Positions 13,601-27,231 of a stretch of DNA of 64,000 bases are shown in pieces (position 1 is the stretch's first letter; each line of letters opens with the position of its first letter). The stretch comes from Anisakis pegreffii (taxonomy: Eukaryota > Nematoda > Chromadorea > Rhabditida > Anisakidae), in contig JAPYMA010003022.1 in NCBI GenBank assembly GCA_035041965.1, forward strand, positions 1-64,000, in the 5' to 3' direction. The notes under the pieces were generated by a model. It saw nothing but the letters and a program-made list of their open reading frames with translations. It made no database searches and had not been told where the DNA came from. The position numbers and the translations under genes are program-made.

Positions 13601-16600
13601 GAACCAAAATCACATTCGGGTGACATTTGTCGATAGCATATCGCATGAGCCTGCAATGGCTCTCGATTAGTAATGCAATACTGATGTTGATCATCAAATC
13701 AGCAAATGATAATTTAATGACTGGAAGAATGCGATTTGGAAATGAGGATTTAGGAAAGAAACCGTTGCAGAGCACCATCCACAACGCATCCCCGCAAGGC
13801 ATTCATAAGATGAACAGCTTTTTTTGCAAACGACACATTTCGAATCACGCGGCAGATTGCCCTCCCTCATATGATGGTGCTGCACTTGCATACTCTGAAA
13901 TACCATCTAAAATATAGCAGTTTAACCAGAATATTCCATGAAACAATTCCCTATGAACATGCTGAAAAAGAAATTCCCCATAAAGCAAAACAAATAAAAA
14001 ATTCCCGAGGAATCAAGCTTGCCTATCGGACGGCAATGGCAGATCACTGAATTTTTCATTCGGTGAGTGGAACGATAACATGAATGACCACTGAATCGAT
14101 AGATGAAATATCAGCGACGTTTCAGTATTATTTTATTCAAGTCCAAATTGCGATATGTATTCACGTAATAGATACAGGGAGGTGAAGATGATTAAAACTG
14201 AATGACAAATATCACCTTGTCAACATTAGGAACGAATGTGGCCGCCTCCTTACAATCGCTAACTGCTAAATCCTGACAATCCACGTGAACATAATATTCA
14301 CATACTGAAACATAAAGCACTTTCATCCGATTGAGACTAACATTGTTGGAGAATTCATTTAGCAAAATCATCAGCAAACAATCAAAACTGAAAAATATTC
14401 GCGGAAGAAACAAATGGATGCAGATACCTTCACATTCAACTGTTAGTGTGTCGTCGGTTCGCTTGCGACAAACGCAACAGAATCGTCGCTTTATATGCGA
14501 TGGTTCAGACCATGTATGGGCAACTGGATTCTGAAATCATCACAAATTTCAGAAGCATCGACAATTCTGTGCATTCAAAATTCCGATAATTTTAGAGTGC
14601 TTAGGAAAGTGTTCAAGTAAACTTCAAAAAAATCAGTGACATTTCAATATTATTGTAGTTGACTGAAATTACACAAGGAACTTTGAAGGCTACTTTTTTA
14701 TGCGATTGGAAACATCGTATATGATGGAGTTCTGAATGCTAACGAATGAATCAAACGAACACAATGATTCAAGTACCAATGATTCAAGTCAGTAGTCATC
14801 AACTTACTTTGATCAACTGTAATGCAACGCCACTGCAGTATGATACGACTGTTTTGAGACATCGATCGTGACATACGAAGTTACACACTGAAATTGGAAT
14901 GCTTTTGAGAATTAATCAGAAGATGAAGTGTATCTATTGTTCAGGAACTAACTGGAATTATGGTATTGTATAAGGAACCTAGAATATGAACAGGTAAATT
15001 AGAAATAGAAGGAATTCGTACACTGACTGAAAATAGATTCGAAGAGGTTACTTCTTCGACATCTTAGAGGAATGTTGAAGGAGTAACCAAAAGAGCACAT
15101 TATTTAATTGTGATCAATTGATTCCCTTGCCATTTTAAGACTTTTTTAGAAGAAGGATTGAGTTATCCCAATGCATGGAGATAACAGCATATCGTGATCG
15201 CAAGGAATGGAAAAGCATGTTCGATTGTCAATAACATTTTGCCTTAATATCTAATAACGATACCAACTAATACGATACAAAAATCGTTTTCATTACCCCT
15301 AAATTTGAATACAGCGATACAACTATTGAGCTTGAACATTCATAGATCATATCGCATTGCGATAATCGATTTCAGATTTTTAAATCTTTATGTCAATTGG
15401 ATACAAAATGTGAAAGTAGGCTGGCTTTTAGGACACGATGACTGCAAGTGATTGCGAGAAATATTTTTTCAGAATGTCGCTAGCAAATTCAAGTGGAGTT
15501 CGAACACATGACGATAAATTCAAGTATTCACTGAAACGTCATCTGAACAAAGAAAATACCAGTGAAAATACGCTTCACTAAATCTTCGTCTTTTTTTTCA
15601 GATTTTTCTGCACTACATTTTTCACATTTCCCACCAGTCGGTTGCTCTGCAATGGATTTTTCTCAACAATTGAGTACGATACACCGCACATTTTGCTTCG
15701 ATCACAACTTCCTCCACAGAAAATACACTCAATTTTGCTATGGACGTCAGCAATGATGCCTTGTTTCGTCAGTAAGGCACAACTATTCAGGTGACGCAAC
15801 AAGACATCATATCCGATTGAGAAATGTCACATCGATCTATATTGTATCTTTCAGTCCATTCATCAATTTTTTTCTTAACTTTTCACTTCGATAAAGTGTT
15901 CATTTAATACCTAATAAATTACTGCCTAGTAAATGTTAAGCAAAGCATTTAGGATTTATACAGTGTATGAGCAAGCATATCAATTCAAATAGAAATACGA
16001 ATACACGTAAGAGATCTCATTTTATCCGGTCCATTCCCAGATTGATTCATTTTTATGCACTAAGACTTCTATACTCCTAATTTTACTATCTTCACGCGCT
16101 TTCAGCTCAATTGCTCGTTAATTTTTGACCTTATCCATGAACAAATCACTGGATTCTATCATCCGTCTCCATTCATCAACCACCATCCCATCCATATTAT
16201 CCAGAATGATTTCATTTTCACGCTTCTCATCTTGTTCGTCATTTGCATCATCACAATTATCGGTTATATCGAAATGAACTTATCATCATTGTACTGTGAT
16301 GCTGCTCGTTGGTTTTAAGATTAAGCGATGAGCCATATATCGTACATTAAGTTATGATGCTTACAAGTAGAGAATTTGAAGTTTGATGTGCCGACAGCTA
16401 TTCAGTGAGTAGTTGATTTATGCCAAGAATCCGTGAACAAGGAATGTGAATGCTTTCAACTGTCGATTGGAACGTTCATGCTCGAATTGACTGAACCATA
16501 TTGATTTCAGTTTCTGATAGTGTTGATTAGAAGTTCTGAAAACCTATACCTGCTCCAGGCTGGTGCAAATTTACTTGGAAAGACACCTCATGACCCAGAT

Positions 16601-17700
16601 ACTCTACCAAGACTGTGATGAAATTTGTCATGTTGAATGAACGAAAGTAAAATGAGTTTCAGTTATCACTTCACTGGCGAATGTTGCATTAAAGAAATGA
16701 TTTCGCACTCTTAAGAAGGATAATTTCTTCACTAGAACTTGTCCAGGTAGTCGAATTCGGCTCGAAAGACAGCCGAAAGTGTTAGATTGAGGCAGGTATG
16801 TATTGATTCTGGTATATTAGAACAACAAAAAAACTGTCACTTAGGCATGCAGATGGAAATATTTGTTCAGAACACAATCCAAAAATTATCCGAGCTTCAG
16901 TGTGACAATGAGAGAAGATTGTTATTGATGTCAATAATGTAGTATACTGGAATTATAATACAATTAGTTGACTGAAATGTTTTGAAGATGCGAATTCAAG
17001 AAAATCATAGGACCGTGCGTTAGTAACGTAGTACGTTGGTTTGAAGGTAATGTGAATGTGACGGAAAATGAATAATAGCATCAATTGGTGAATGAATTCA
17101 TAAGAATGGCGAAAATGCGAATAAGAATCGCCTGCATGAATCGACAGCAAACAAAATGTGGTACTGTTCAGTGACGATTTTTCTTCGAATATCGTCGATG
17201 AACATGATAGGAAATTTTTTTGTAAATGATCAGTTGATTAGACTGATTCTGATGATCCATATATGTTCATTCCGCATTGAAGACATATAGGGCTTGCTTC
17301 TGTTGGTCATAAAGCACGAAGAAACATTCATTAAAAAGTATCATGAGAAGGCAGGTTATAAGTACTGGTTCCCTCAACGTCACCATACTCGTCCCCTCCC
17401 CATCCCCTGAGTTGGTTCCCATAGTTTTGTTTGACACTAGTGGAGGTTGGTATAGGGAAGATCGAGGTCCAACTTCCTGAGTTGGTTGGATGCAATCAAA
17501 TAAAGAAAATCTGATTGCCGCATGTGCATAATCAAGAACCAACCTTCACAAGCATATCCCTGTGTGAGCATACCCCAGATTTTATCGCAGCAATGGTGAC
17601 AGTACGTTGGTTTACCGAACGTTTTGCGTACAAAATAGTGCCCATGATCACGGCCTATCGCCATCAGCGTTGCGTCCACATTATGACCCTCGGCAGTCAT
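4622..17700 (-). CDS. dgk-1: Diacylglycerol kinase, theta type (DGK-1 ortholog)
   Basis: Phosphorylates diacylglycerol to phosphatidic acid and so lowers DAG. In C. elegans DGK-1 opposes Gq/UNC-13 drive at synapses downstream of GOA-1. Exons 5'->3': 17700-17544, 14887-14808, 14530-14428, 14304-14216, 13894-13763, 13650-13488, 13210-13038, 12877-12805, 12623-12485, 12148-11933, 11878-11652, 11371-11214, 10963-10812, 10412-10313, 9889-9732, 9323-9143, 8985-8798, 8583-8499, 8215-8132, 8008-7910, 4843-4622. All phases agree, giving about 992 aa against roughly 950 in C. elegans. There are three C1 zinc fingers (about residues 20-71, 85-135, 146-200), then two Ras-associating-like regions (about 265-440, containing [15 protein letters not shown]). 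The DAGK catalytic domain starts near 573 with [13 protein letters not shown] and PLGTGND. The accessory domain (from about 730) contains [11 protein letters not shown] and [18 protein letters not shown] basic and acidic tail is encoded by the last exon, beyond a 3.07 kb intron. The ATG at 17700 has an in-frame TGA two codons upstream; an upstream exon cannot be excluded. The exon 10-11 junction is uncertain (see findings). Confidence 0.93.
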
Positions 17701-17752
17701 CTTTCAAGCCTTCCTCGGACGATCTTCAAAACTGATGATTGGCCTTGTTCGC

Positions 17753-17753
17753 C

Positions 17754-17788
<35 letters not shown>

Positions 17789-17795
17789 CTGCTGC
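17753..17795. repeat. CTG/CAG repeat just upstream of the dgk-1 start
   Basis: Interrupted CTG repeat on the plus strand (CAG on the dgk-1 sense strand), about 14 units with GTT and GAT interruptions. It lies 53 bp upstream of the dgk-1 ATG. On the sense strand it would encode polyglutamine in a frame that begins right after a TAG and ends at a TGA before the dgk-1 ATG, so it is more likely 5' UTR or promoter than coding. Confidence 0.8.
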
Positions 17796-18379
17796 TACAC
17801 TTCAGCTACCAGCAACCAACACGCTCTCCGAACTACCTCCGCACTGAAATTATTCATTTTATTCATTCATTTCATCAATTCTACATGATTTTTAAGCAAC
17901 TATCATGCTCTATTCACATTATGCATAGTGCACTTGAAATGTCAGATCAGAGAATAATGTCAGAACTTCTTCTTGAATGCGCACCAATGATCAAATAGCG
18001 TCATGATATTAATCAAGTCAACATGTTGATTGTACATGATAAAATGTTTAGTGTATCAACTGTATGATGTAATCATCAATTGATAACATGATGTGCGTGA
18101 AATTGAAGGATAAGATATAGGGAGCGATTCATTTCATAATGCTGAGATTGCGTTTGCGAAAATCGCTTAAGCTTTTTTTCAAAGAACATCCGTGAAAGAA
18201 CTTACATTCAAATACCAAAAGTACGCACAAGAGACTATGAAACTTCAGCCGAAAGCTGAAGAGCATTATGAACGATTGAAAGCGACTGGAACAAATGAAA
18301 CAAACGATTAACCGCTAATGATAATGGTCTTGTTAGGGTTAAGCTCTGACTTTGACTACATCCATTATTGGTTCCATTT

Positions 18380-21300
18380 GGATGGATGGATGCATGGATG
18401 GATGAATCAGTAGGTAATGAATGTGATGTCGATAAGCATTATGATTAGTTCAGCATGTTTACTGATGCTAAGAATTCAGATGGTGACTGAGCAGATTACG
18501 ATGCGGCGAGAATGTGAACAATGCCATCAGCAATAATCAAATGGCAATATTTATATTCAGTGATAACGTTTCCTTTCTGAGAATTTACATGAACGCATAA
18601 AGTCATAAGAGCTTTAATGAGTGCACAAAGAGCCGATAAAAACGCTCGACGATTCAACCATAAATAGAAATCGAGTGAATGCTTAATATGTGAGCAATTT
18701 ATGAATGAATATTGACCAAATACACAACCATAATCAGCCACTCCAAAAAAAAATTACGACAATTAATGGAATGACGAGTGGAATTAAGAACGATTCATTG
18801 GAGAGAGCAAATTGAAAATTAATGACGAAATAGATTGCTGAGAATGATGCATTCACAAAAAGTAAAATGCGTAAAGCGCCATCATATTCCGTCCCACATC
18901 TCTTTAAACCTACTAGTACACTGCATCTACAGATGGACATATTCATCGGTGACGATGACGTTGGATTTCGTGAAAGCTTTTAAGCTGTGCGCCGAGCATT
19001 CTCAGTAGGAATGAGGAGGTTGTGAACGGTTAAGAATGCCTCATTACGATGATGACGAAAACGATAATGATTACAAGAACGACCATGCTAAGATTATGAT
19101 CATACGAAATCTGGTTCGGTTAATTATCTTCAATTGATTCTATTATGAATTAATGCAGTGTCATTGAGAAAAGTTGACGTCAAATGAATTCAATGTACTC
19201 GTCAGATTTAGAGGTTAGCTTGAAAGTGTACGTGAATCTTACAATGAGATGAAAGTTCCGTGTAAGCGATTGTTTCTTGACTTCTGGCTTTTGATCTTAA
19301 TCATTTACGTCATTCTTTGAACTGTTATCACTAATATTATGGCTGTTACTGCAATATCTATATCCCTTTCTATAACTATAAACAACACTATTGTCATTTA
19401 CAGAAATGGTAGCACAATTAGAAGATTGTTACATCTGAGATTGACTCGCTGATTGATTGTCTTATTGCTGCAGTCATAACTGACATTCAGATTTTTTGCA
19501 AAAATACTCTAGAAGGGAATGGAAAGAAAATGACAGCTAGTTGAAGTACATTCAATATGACGGAATGATATTATAAACTTTTGTTACATCTATAAAGTTG
19601 CCATAAATAACTAAGAATGAGTTCGAAAAAAAAACATGATGAATAAGGAATAAGGCAAAATGATACAAATAAAATTAGTGAATGTGCAAATTTTATGATG
19701 ATTTCTCTCAATTTTGACGATGTAATTTTCGCATCGTCGTTTATTCATGAACAAATTAAATTTGCGAATAATTCTTTATGATCGACCATTCCGAACCGTT
19801 GACGTCAATCAACATTAGACTGATTATAATTTTGTATCAGCTGAACAAGTATACAAGTGCTCGAACCTGAAACATTTCAAAAGTCGAACTTTTTGCTGAA
19901 TCTAAGTAACTTCGAAAAATTGCCTGTCATACAGGGAATCAATCACTTATTGTTGAATTGGTAACTTAACTACAGAAAAACAATCTTAAACCTTTTAATC
20001 AGAATCAGTTTCTTCAAAGACGATCGAACAGACAACTTCGGGAAAGCGTTGTTATTAGAGGCTGTATAGATCGATTGTTCACTGATAAGATCAAATCAGA
20101 TGCTGACTGATCAGTTGAGAAAATGATGAATGATCAGTTGGTGATGAATTGCGTAAATGAGTATAATAATTCTCCCGCTTCAACTGATAACGCTTCAAGT
20201 AATCATTTTCACACTGAACACACTGAACGTAAGAACAAGAAAAGGGAAACAAAACGCATGTTTCTGGAAGACGTTGATAGAATTTATGTGTTATGCATGA
20301 ATAGAGGACAGTGATTTAAATGATAACAAATGACAAAAACAACAGTAATGAATGATAATAGTAAATGATAAAGATAATGATGGTGACACTCAAATGATAA
20401 CAATAGAAACAGTAACGATAGTAATAATGACAATATAGTAATAATGATAATAGCATACCAGTTGCAAAAAAATTAGCGATAATCATCAGTGCGATGAAAT
20501 GAATGTACTAATCAAGAAAAGAGATAATCACGCTGCACAATCACGCCCAATAAATCATCACAATTCGTCGTCGGTCTTCCTCATTGGTTCCTGAAATCAA
20601 TCACTCGCTCATTTACAACTGGATGGATTAACGATAACAATAACAACAGCCACGTACGTTCAACACTAACATCATCGATACTGCGAAGAATATTAATTAA
20701 TGAATCAGTAAGAATATTAATGAAGCAATCACGAGCAATAAATATATCGTTTCCTATCAAGCAGTTAGTCAATGAGGAGATGAATTAACGAGCGATTCAT
20801 TTGGCTTCTTCACTCATAGCTGATGTCTTAATTTGAGAACTGAGTGCATGATTGAAGATAGTTGAGAAGGCGTTCAGGCGACCGATACATTCAACACATT
20901 TCAAATGTTTTTCGACAAATCTCCACTAAAATACATCTCTCACAGAAAATGCCTCGACGAAAAACGATTCTTTTCAAGTGGTATAATGTGAAAATGTTGT
21001 TCGCCTTCACTGAACGAAATTCTGCAGGAATTCTAAATGATATATCAAAATTCGAATGTGCCATTTGAAATATACAGAGGCGTTTTCGTACGATTCATAT
21101 GTTGGTTTTCCAAGTGAGAATGGGACGGTTCCATGAGATACGGTCAGTTTCTCATCATCGCATTAAGTTATGCTCAATATTGCATACTGCTTTCTCAGCA
21201 CATTCATGCGCGTTTACGATTATTATCTGTCGTATCAGTATTCCACATTGCATCATAACACTTTCAGCTGATAAACACAAACCAATCGAATGAACGAACG

Positions 21301-24300
21301 AACACCAAACAAATGTGGATGGATTTGTGCCGTTGAACTGAAGTGCAATACGATGCACTCACTTATCGCCGTAACTAAGCTGAACGGCTGAACTGTGAAC
21401 AGTTTGAAATGGTAAACGCACAATAGAAATTTAGCAATAACGATTACATTGGTATCATCAAAATGATGGAATGATATTTGATTCATACACGCCAGCTGCT
21501 GCAGTCATCGTATCAAGCACTCAGAACTGTTGATGAATAATCGAACTGTACACAATGGGAATGACAACGACGAAGTGAAGTGAGTACACATGAGATGCAT
21601 CGTCATCATATGCTACGTTTAACGTACATTTAGTTGGTTTTGCTCGTTTAATTCAAACAAAAATTTCACAAAACCATTGGAAACACATGATAAATGATAA
21701 TAAGATTAATAATGATGAACTGAGCATGATGATGATGATATACGACGACGACGACGACGAGTAGATTTTACAAGTAAAAGCATGAATGAATGGAGCGCAT
21801 TGGGTACCACTAATGATGAACGTTTGAAAGAACACATTTTCATTCATAGAATCATTCACATTCAAACATACTCGTTTGTCATTCATTCACATTGATGTGG
21901 TGACGATGCACACGCACAACACGAAAATGCACATGCACATGCATATATACATATACATAAGTAGTACATTGACATTGACATTGAAGTTTTTTGTGGATAC
22001 GTCGTTGTTGGTTGTTGGATTGACGACGACGGCTGGTTGGTTGGTTGGTTAGTTGGTGGATGTATGGATGGATGAGATAGATGCATGCACGGATGCATGA
22101 ATGAATGAAGAATGCATGAATGAATGGGAAACGATGAAGACAACAACGATGATTTGATGAAGCAAAGAGCAGAAGCATGATGAATATAGCGGTGCAATCA
22201 ACACACACACACAAATGTGCACATGCACATGCACACAAACCCCAGCAGTCAGGCTCGAGTAACAGCAACTAGCATGCAGTAACGTTCGCTTAGCACAGCA
22301 AGTAAGCTAGATGATGCAGTAGATCGTCACTGCTCTGAATCAGTCTTGTGCATGCGCGCAGTTGTTGGGTTTCCCTGAATTCCACGAAGACTCTCAACTC
22401 GACTCGACTCGACGTTCATTCAGCAGCACCAGCAGCAACAGCATACAATCAATCAACTCACGCTCGTAGTATAGGATGGAGAATCAATCGATGAACTCAT
22501 CAAGAATTTTTCACTCACCAGCGCATTGCAGTAGCACGAACACAAGAATCCACGAGAGTGATACACATGGGATGGGATGTATGCGAGGATTACGATGAAT
22601 TTTTGGTCAGAGCACAAGCAGTGGATGTTGTGGACGACGCTAACTGGATGGATGGATGGATGGATGCTGTGGATGCTGAATGACGACGACGCTCAGTTTG
22701 ACGCACCTCCGCAGATTTCTTCGTCGTTGAGTACTACTCACTGAGTCAGTCAGTCGATATCGTCGATGACGAATTGCACGGCTGTTGTTTCAACTGACTG
22801 CTACTGCATCGTGCAGTAAGTAGTAAGCCACAACACATCTCATGCGTTGATGCCACAAGCGCTGATAGGCCAGCAGTCATTAAAGAAACGAACGAACGAA
22901 ACCAACCAACCAACCAAGGGTTCAGTCGGTCGGTCTCTTCTCGTTCACACAAAACTAATATGCAAGCAATAATCCATCCACAAACATCCCTGCCCTTATC
23001 TTCTCCTACTTCTTGGTTCGAACAAAAATTAATCTATATATTCCCTCTCGTTATCGAAACGTTATTCAAATCTTCTTCTTCTAAGTACAACACCACAACG
23101 TATCCATTCGTCCATTCATCTCATCCATCAGGACACTATTTCCATTGCGATTACTCATTTCCATTTGCACACACTTCATATTTTTCTTCTAAGCAGTAAA
23201 ACACCTCTGCTACTTATCCACAATAAATACTTACAATTAGAGAGATTTACGATTAGCTATCACTGAGTGAATTTTCGTGTATGTAAACGCATATATGTAA
23301 ACGCTAGTGAAACCAATGTGCTAGTGGATAGTCGCCGTATATCTTTTTTAATCCTCAAAATTTCATTCATTCATTCAATCAATCAATCACTCATTCATTC
23401 AGAAAGCATAAAACGCTCTTCTTGTCTCTCTGACACTCTTTCTCGACAGATGCCTGCAGCATTCAGCTCAGTAATCTGGTACACTCAACGAATGCGAAGG
23501 TTAGGGTCACAGAAACAGGCTGAATCGTTAGCATTACTATGTGCTGATGAGTGCAAAGCAACGAAGTTTAACAACCATGGCGTGTCGATAGACGGATGGA
23601 TGGATGGATGGATGGTCTAAGAAGCACGAACAGCGATTATACATGATGAATTTCACTTGATGTATATGTGTGTGGTGGTTGTTGGACGCTGTGAGGCTCG
23701 TAAGGTGGAAGTCCGAGAAGACATCAGGAGAAACGCACAGAAAGATGTTGTTGCAGAAAGTAGACATATAACGCTAGGCTCAAAAGGCTAGTAGACAGAT
23801 TAGCTGCTCTAGGGTGGTGTTGATGTGCGATCTTAGAGGTTTGCGCGATGGATAGATAGATGGATGAATGGATTGGATGGTGTTTAGCTACTCTTGTTTC
23901 CTAGTACAACTCGAAGGCCTAGCTGGCTGTTAAGTCGTCGCTCATCCCATCCGATCTTCTCTCATCGTTTTCTCATGGCTAGCTCTGCTTTGCTGGGCTC
24001 TGCTCAATTCAGCTGAGTTTATCCCTCTACTCTGCATCACTTAAGGTTTTCTTCTTGGCCAATTTCGTTCAGTTTCATTCGACTCCTCTAGCCGTCGGCC
24101 TAGTGCAAGCTCAGCTGATGACTAAATTGCTGCTGCTGCTGCAACCACTGTTGCTTGGTTGTCTGTTTTGTTCACGATCATATCACATCATCACCATTAC
24201 GATCACAATCAACATCATTATCCAACAATACATCATCTCATCGTCGCCCATCGCTCCATTGGCCACAATATCACCACACACCACACAGCACATAACAAGC

Positions 24301-24484
24301 CTGCCTGGCTGGCCAATATCACCACATCTATATTACCAGCCGCCGAGTGCTACTAGAATTACTAGTGTGTGCAATAGAGTAAGTGGCAATAGTAATCAGC
24401 AGCAGTTTCAAGCTAGCCGAAGAAACAACAAGGTAGAGGATTAGATAGCGTTATGTCAATGGATGAATGAATGAATGAATGAAG
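18380..24484. repeat. Cluster of GGAT/GAAT tetranucleotide arrays
   Basis: Short arrays occur at about 18380-18409, 22060-22126, 22645-22666, 23593-23615, 23847-23880 and 24461-24484. All have GGAT or GAAT on the plus strand. An opposite-strand ATTC/AATC array lies at about 23362-23400. The feature spans the cluster, not one continuous repeat. Confidence 0.75.
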
Positions 24485-27203
24485 AGTGAAGGCTAAAACG
24501 CAGCAGGCATTGATCGTACGAGATATTGTAGTGTTGAAGATTTTGCGAAAGATGCACGATGTGGATATGTGGATGGATATTACGAGTACACGTAACCAAT
24601 GGCTAACAACTGAAGAGTTTGTTCGTTCCAAGAGCAGCATCGATCTACACGAAGAACTCGAATACGACGAGTGAGATGAATGAAGACTTGTAAGAACAGT
24701 AGCGATAATGAACGTAAGTCAGTCACCAAGGGGCAATGTTATCAACTGCCGTCAGCTGTCAGTAATCAGCGGTCGCGAAAAGAGCTGTCATACAATCAGC
24801 TGGCCAAAAGCGACGTCGTCGTCGTTTGAGAGCGCCAATTGAGTCGGTTGAACCAGTAGCAAGTAGAGCTGTCATCGTCGTTATCGTCATCACCGTTATC
24901 GAAGTGGTTCTAGAGTGTGAGCGAATGATTTTCTAAATGGAAGCTGGGATTGAACGGAAATAATTCCATCACAATAGAAACGAGCAGTTTTTCGCGAGAG
25001 CAGTGTGTACAATAAGACAAGGACCACATAAAGCAATCATCGTTTACGTTCAGCTAAATCGTTATTATTCACTAGTAGTGCCTACTTAGACGGATATTAG
25101 CTGTGATGAATATTCCTTGTTGTGCTTGTATGTACTTGTGGCGGCTGTCCATGTTAAGATGTTTCTGTTCTACACTTTCCACAAATTGTTCTATCCTGCC
25201 CTTAGCTGATCTGCTCCGTTCTGTTCTTCTCGCCTCATTTTGGAACTGTTTTGTTCTAGTTCTCGGAACAGAACAGGAATAGAATGAAGAGTTTGAATGG
25301 AATAGAAACATCACTGTTCCCTCTATGTTGTCGATCATGTTTTGTTAAGGATGATTTCTTCGGATTTTTCTAAAAACTTGTCTGTCTCCAAAGAATTGGT
25401 GACACTGATACTGTTACGAAGTGATCACGGTGCTGACTATAAAGATTGATAAAATGCTATCCTAAGACTTTCTATGGTATTTCTTAAGGTGTGATTTCAC
25501 ATTTACTACTGAGATTTTTTTAAACAGTAGATGAAGGGTAATGGTGCAGCATTTCACTATAAAACCGTTAATATTAATTTGAATTGGTCTTGAGATGCTG
25601 ATTTCCTGATGAAGGCATTTGTATTGTCTGTTATCATCAGTTTCATCCATCACCATACAATGAGCCAGAAAAGACAACAACAGCAAAATGTCTGTTATGA
25701 CTGAAACAGCTTATCATTATCAATAAGTATTTGGAAGAGACAATTGTTTTATTGCGGGCAATTTGGAAGACCAAAGCTCGGCAGAATGTCCTAATTTTGT
25801 TACCTCGCATGGCGATTGCAGATTGTTTGAATAGTTAGTTTGAAAAGTTGAAAAATATTCGAAATTCGATTTCGATTGTTTGCTATAGGAGAAATATTCA
25901 TACGGTTACACATATCAGACATGTAACTAAGAATTTTTGATCATAATTAAATTTGCTTTTCAAACAATCGTTTGTGAATGGAGAAAAAACTTTTCTTGAA
26001 ATAAACAGAGAAAGTATTCGAAATCAAATTGAAATAGTGTTGCATATTAACCATTAGAACAAGTGAAGAATTTGAATGTTCCAATGGTTCAGTAACTATA
26101 AGGCGTGTTGAATCCTCCTCATTTGCCCACAACAGTTCAGTATTTTTGGATTATCAATTGAATCTGTCGATCTTGACTACCAATTAAGGATCTGAATTTA
26201 ATCACATAACAGAACACTTACAAATATCAGAAACCGAATAAGATGATGCGATATTATGATTTCTTCTAACCACACTCGACAATTTTTCAACTCAAAATAA
26301 ATTCTCTGATGAATTCCGCTACAAAAGCGATAGATACCAAACCAAAATGATTTCTACCATCGATGAATGTCTGTCCGATCCAAATAAACTTATCAGATCA
26401 TACAAATCAATCGCTAACCATAACAAACTCGATACATAACAATAACCTCAAATTGAATAACCTCCGCAATTAATCAGCCAAAATCCAAACCCGACACCAA
26501 CTCATCGATGACAAACCTTAACTTAAACCGACACCCCATCAAAACCAAATCAACAAACTACTCACAAAATTTCAACCACAAATCATCTCGCAATCAGTAA
26601 TATACCGACTACATCCGAATGAGCATATATCGTCGTAACCAGATCATTTTCGCTGTAAACATTCACGCTACAAACTAACCATTATTAGCGCATCCCTATT
26701 CAGATTATGACATCGAAAGAGAACAAAACCAATTTTCACCATTGCATTTTACTAACTTCGTTCATGTCTCCTCAAACAACGTACACTGCAAACCAACGAA
26801 CAAACCAATAAAAAAATTATTTTATTGGATAATATCACTTAGATTATATGAATAAATGAACGAAAGAATGCAACAAAGTGTTAATTGGATATGTATTACA
26901 ATCGCAATTAACACTTCACATCGCTATGTTTTTTCTGCTTCATCTCAAACGTATGCTACAACGATACCCGGCATACCACACACAACTGCACTACACTGCA
27001 CATTTTCGATGCACTGACCGACGAGAAAACAATATGGAACATCACTTCAAAACAGAAAGCAATTAGTAATTAATCAAAAACGAAACAACAATAAAATGAC
27101 AACAAACAAATATTATATCATAAGTAAGATTCACCTCAATAATATGTTGAATCACATCATCATGTATAATCGAATAAACGAACAAAAACAATTCAACACG
27201 TCG

Positions 27204-27231
27204 AATCAATCAATCAATCAATCAATCAATC
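27204..27231. repeat. (AATC)n microsatellite
   Basis: Seven near-perfect AATC units in the spacer upstream of dgk-1. Confidence 0.85.

Noticed and set aside
15578..15802. Minus-strand frame in dgk-1 intron 1 with CIFCGGSC, resembling a zinc-finger half
   Set aside because: The three C1 domains are complete from other exons with matching phase, and this frame lacks C1 spacing.
21879..22268. 129-codon and overlapping minus-strand frames
   Set aside because: They arise from CATG/GGAT/GTTG simple repeats; His/Ile/Pro-rich low-complexity shadows.
23267..23620. 117-codon plus-strand frame ending in a GGAT array
   Set aside because: The end is the tetranucleotide repeat, the first half mirrors ATTC/AATC repeats, and no domain or splice support exists.
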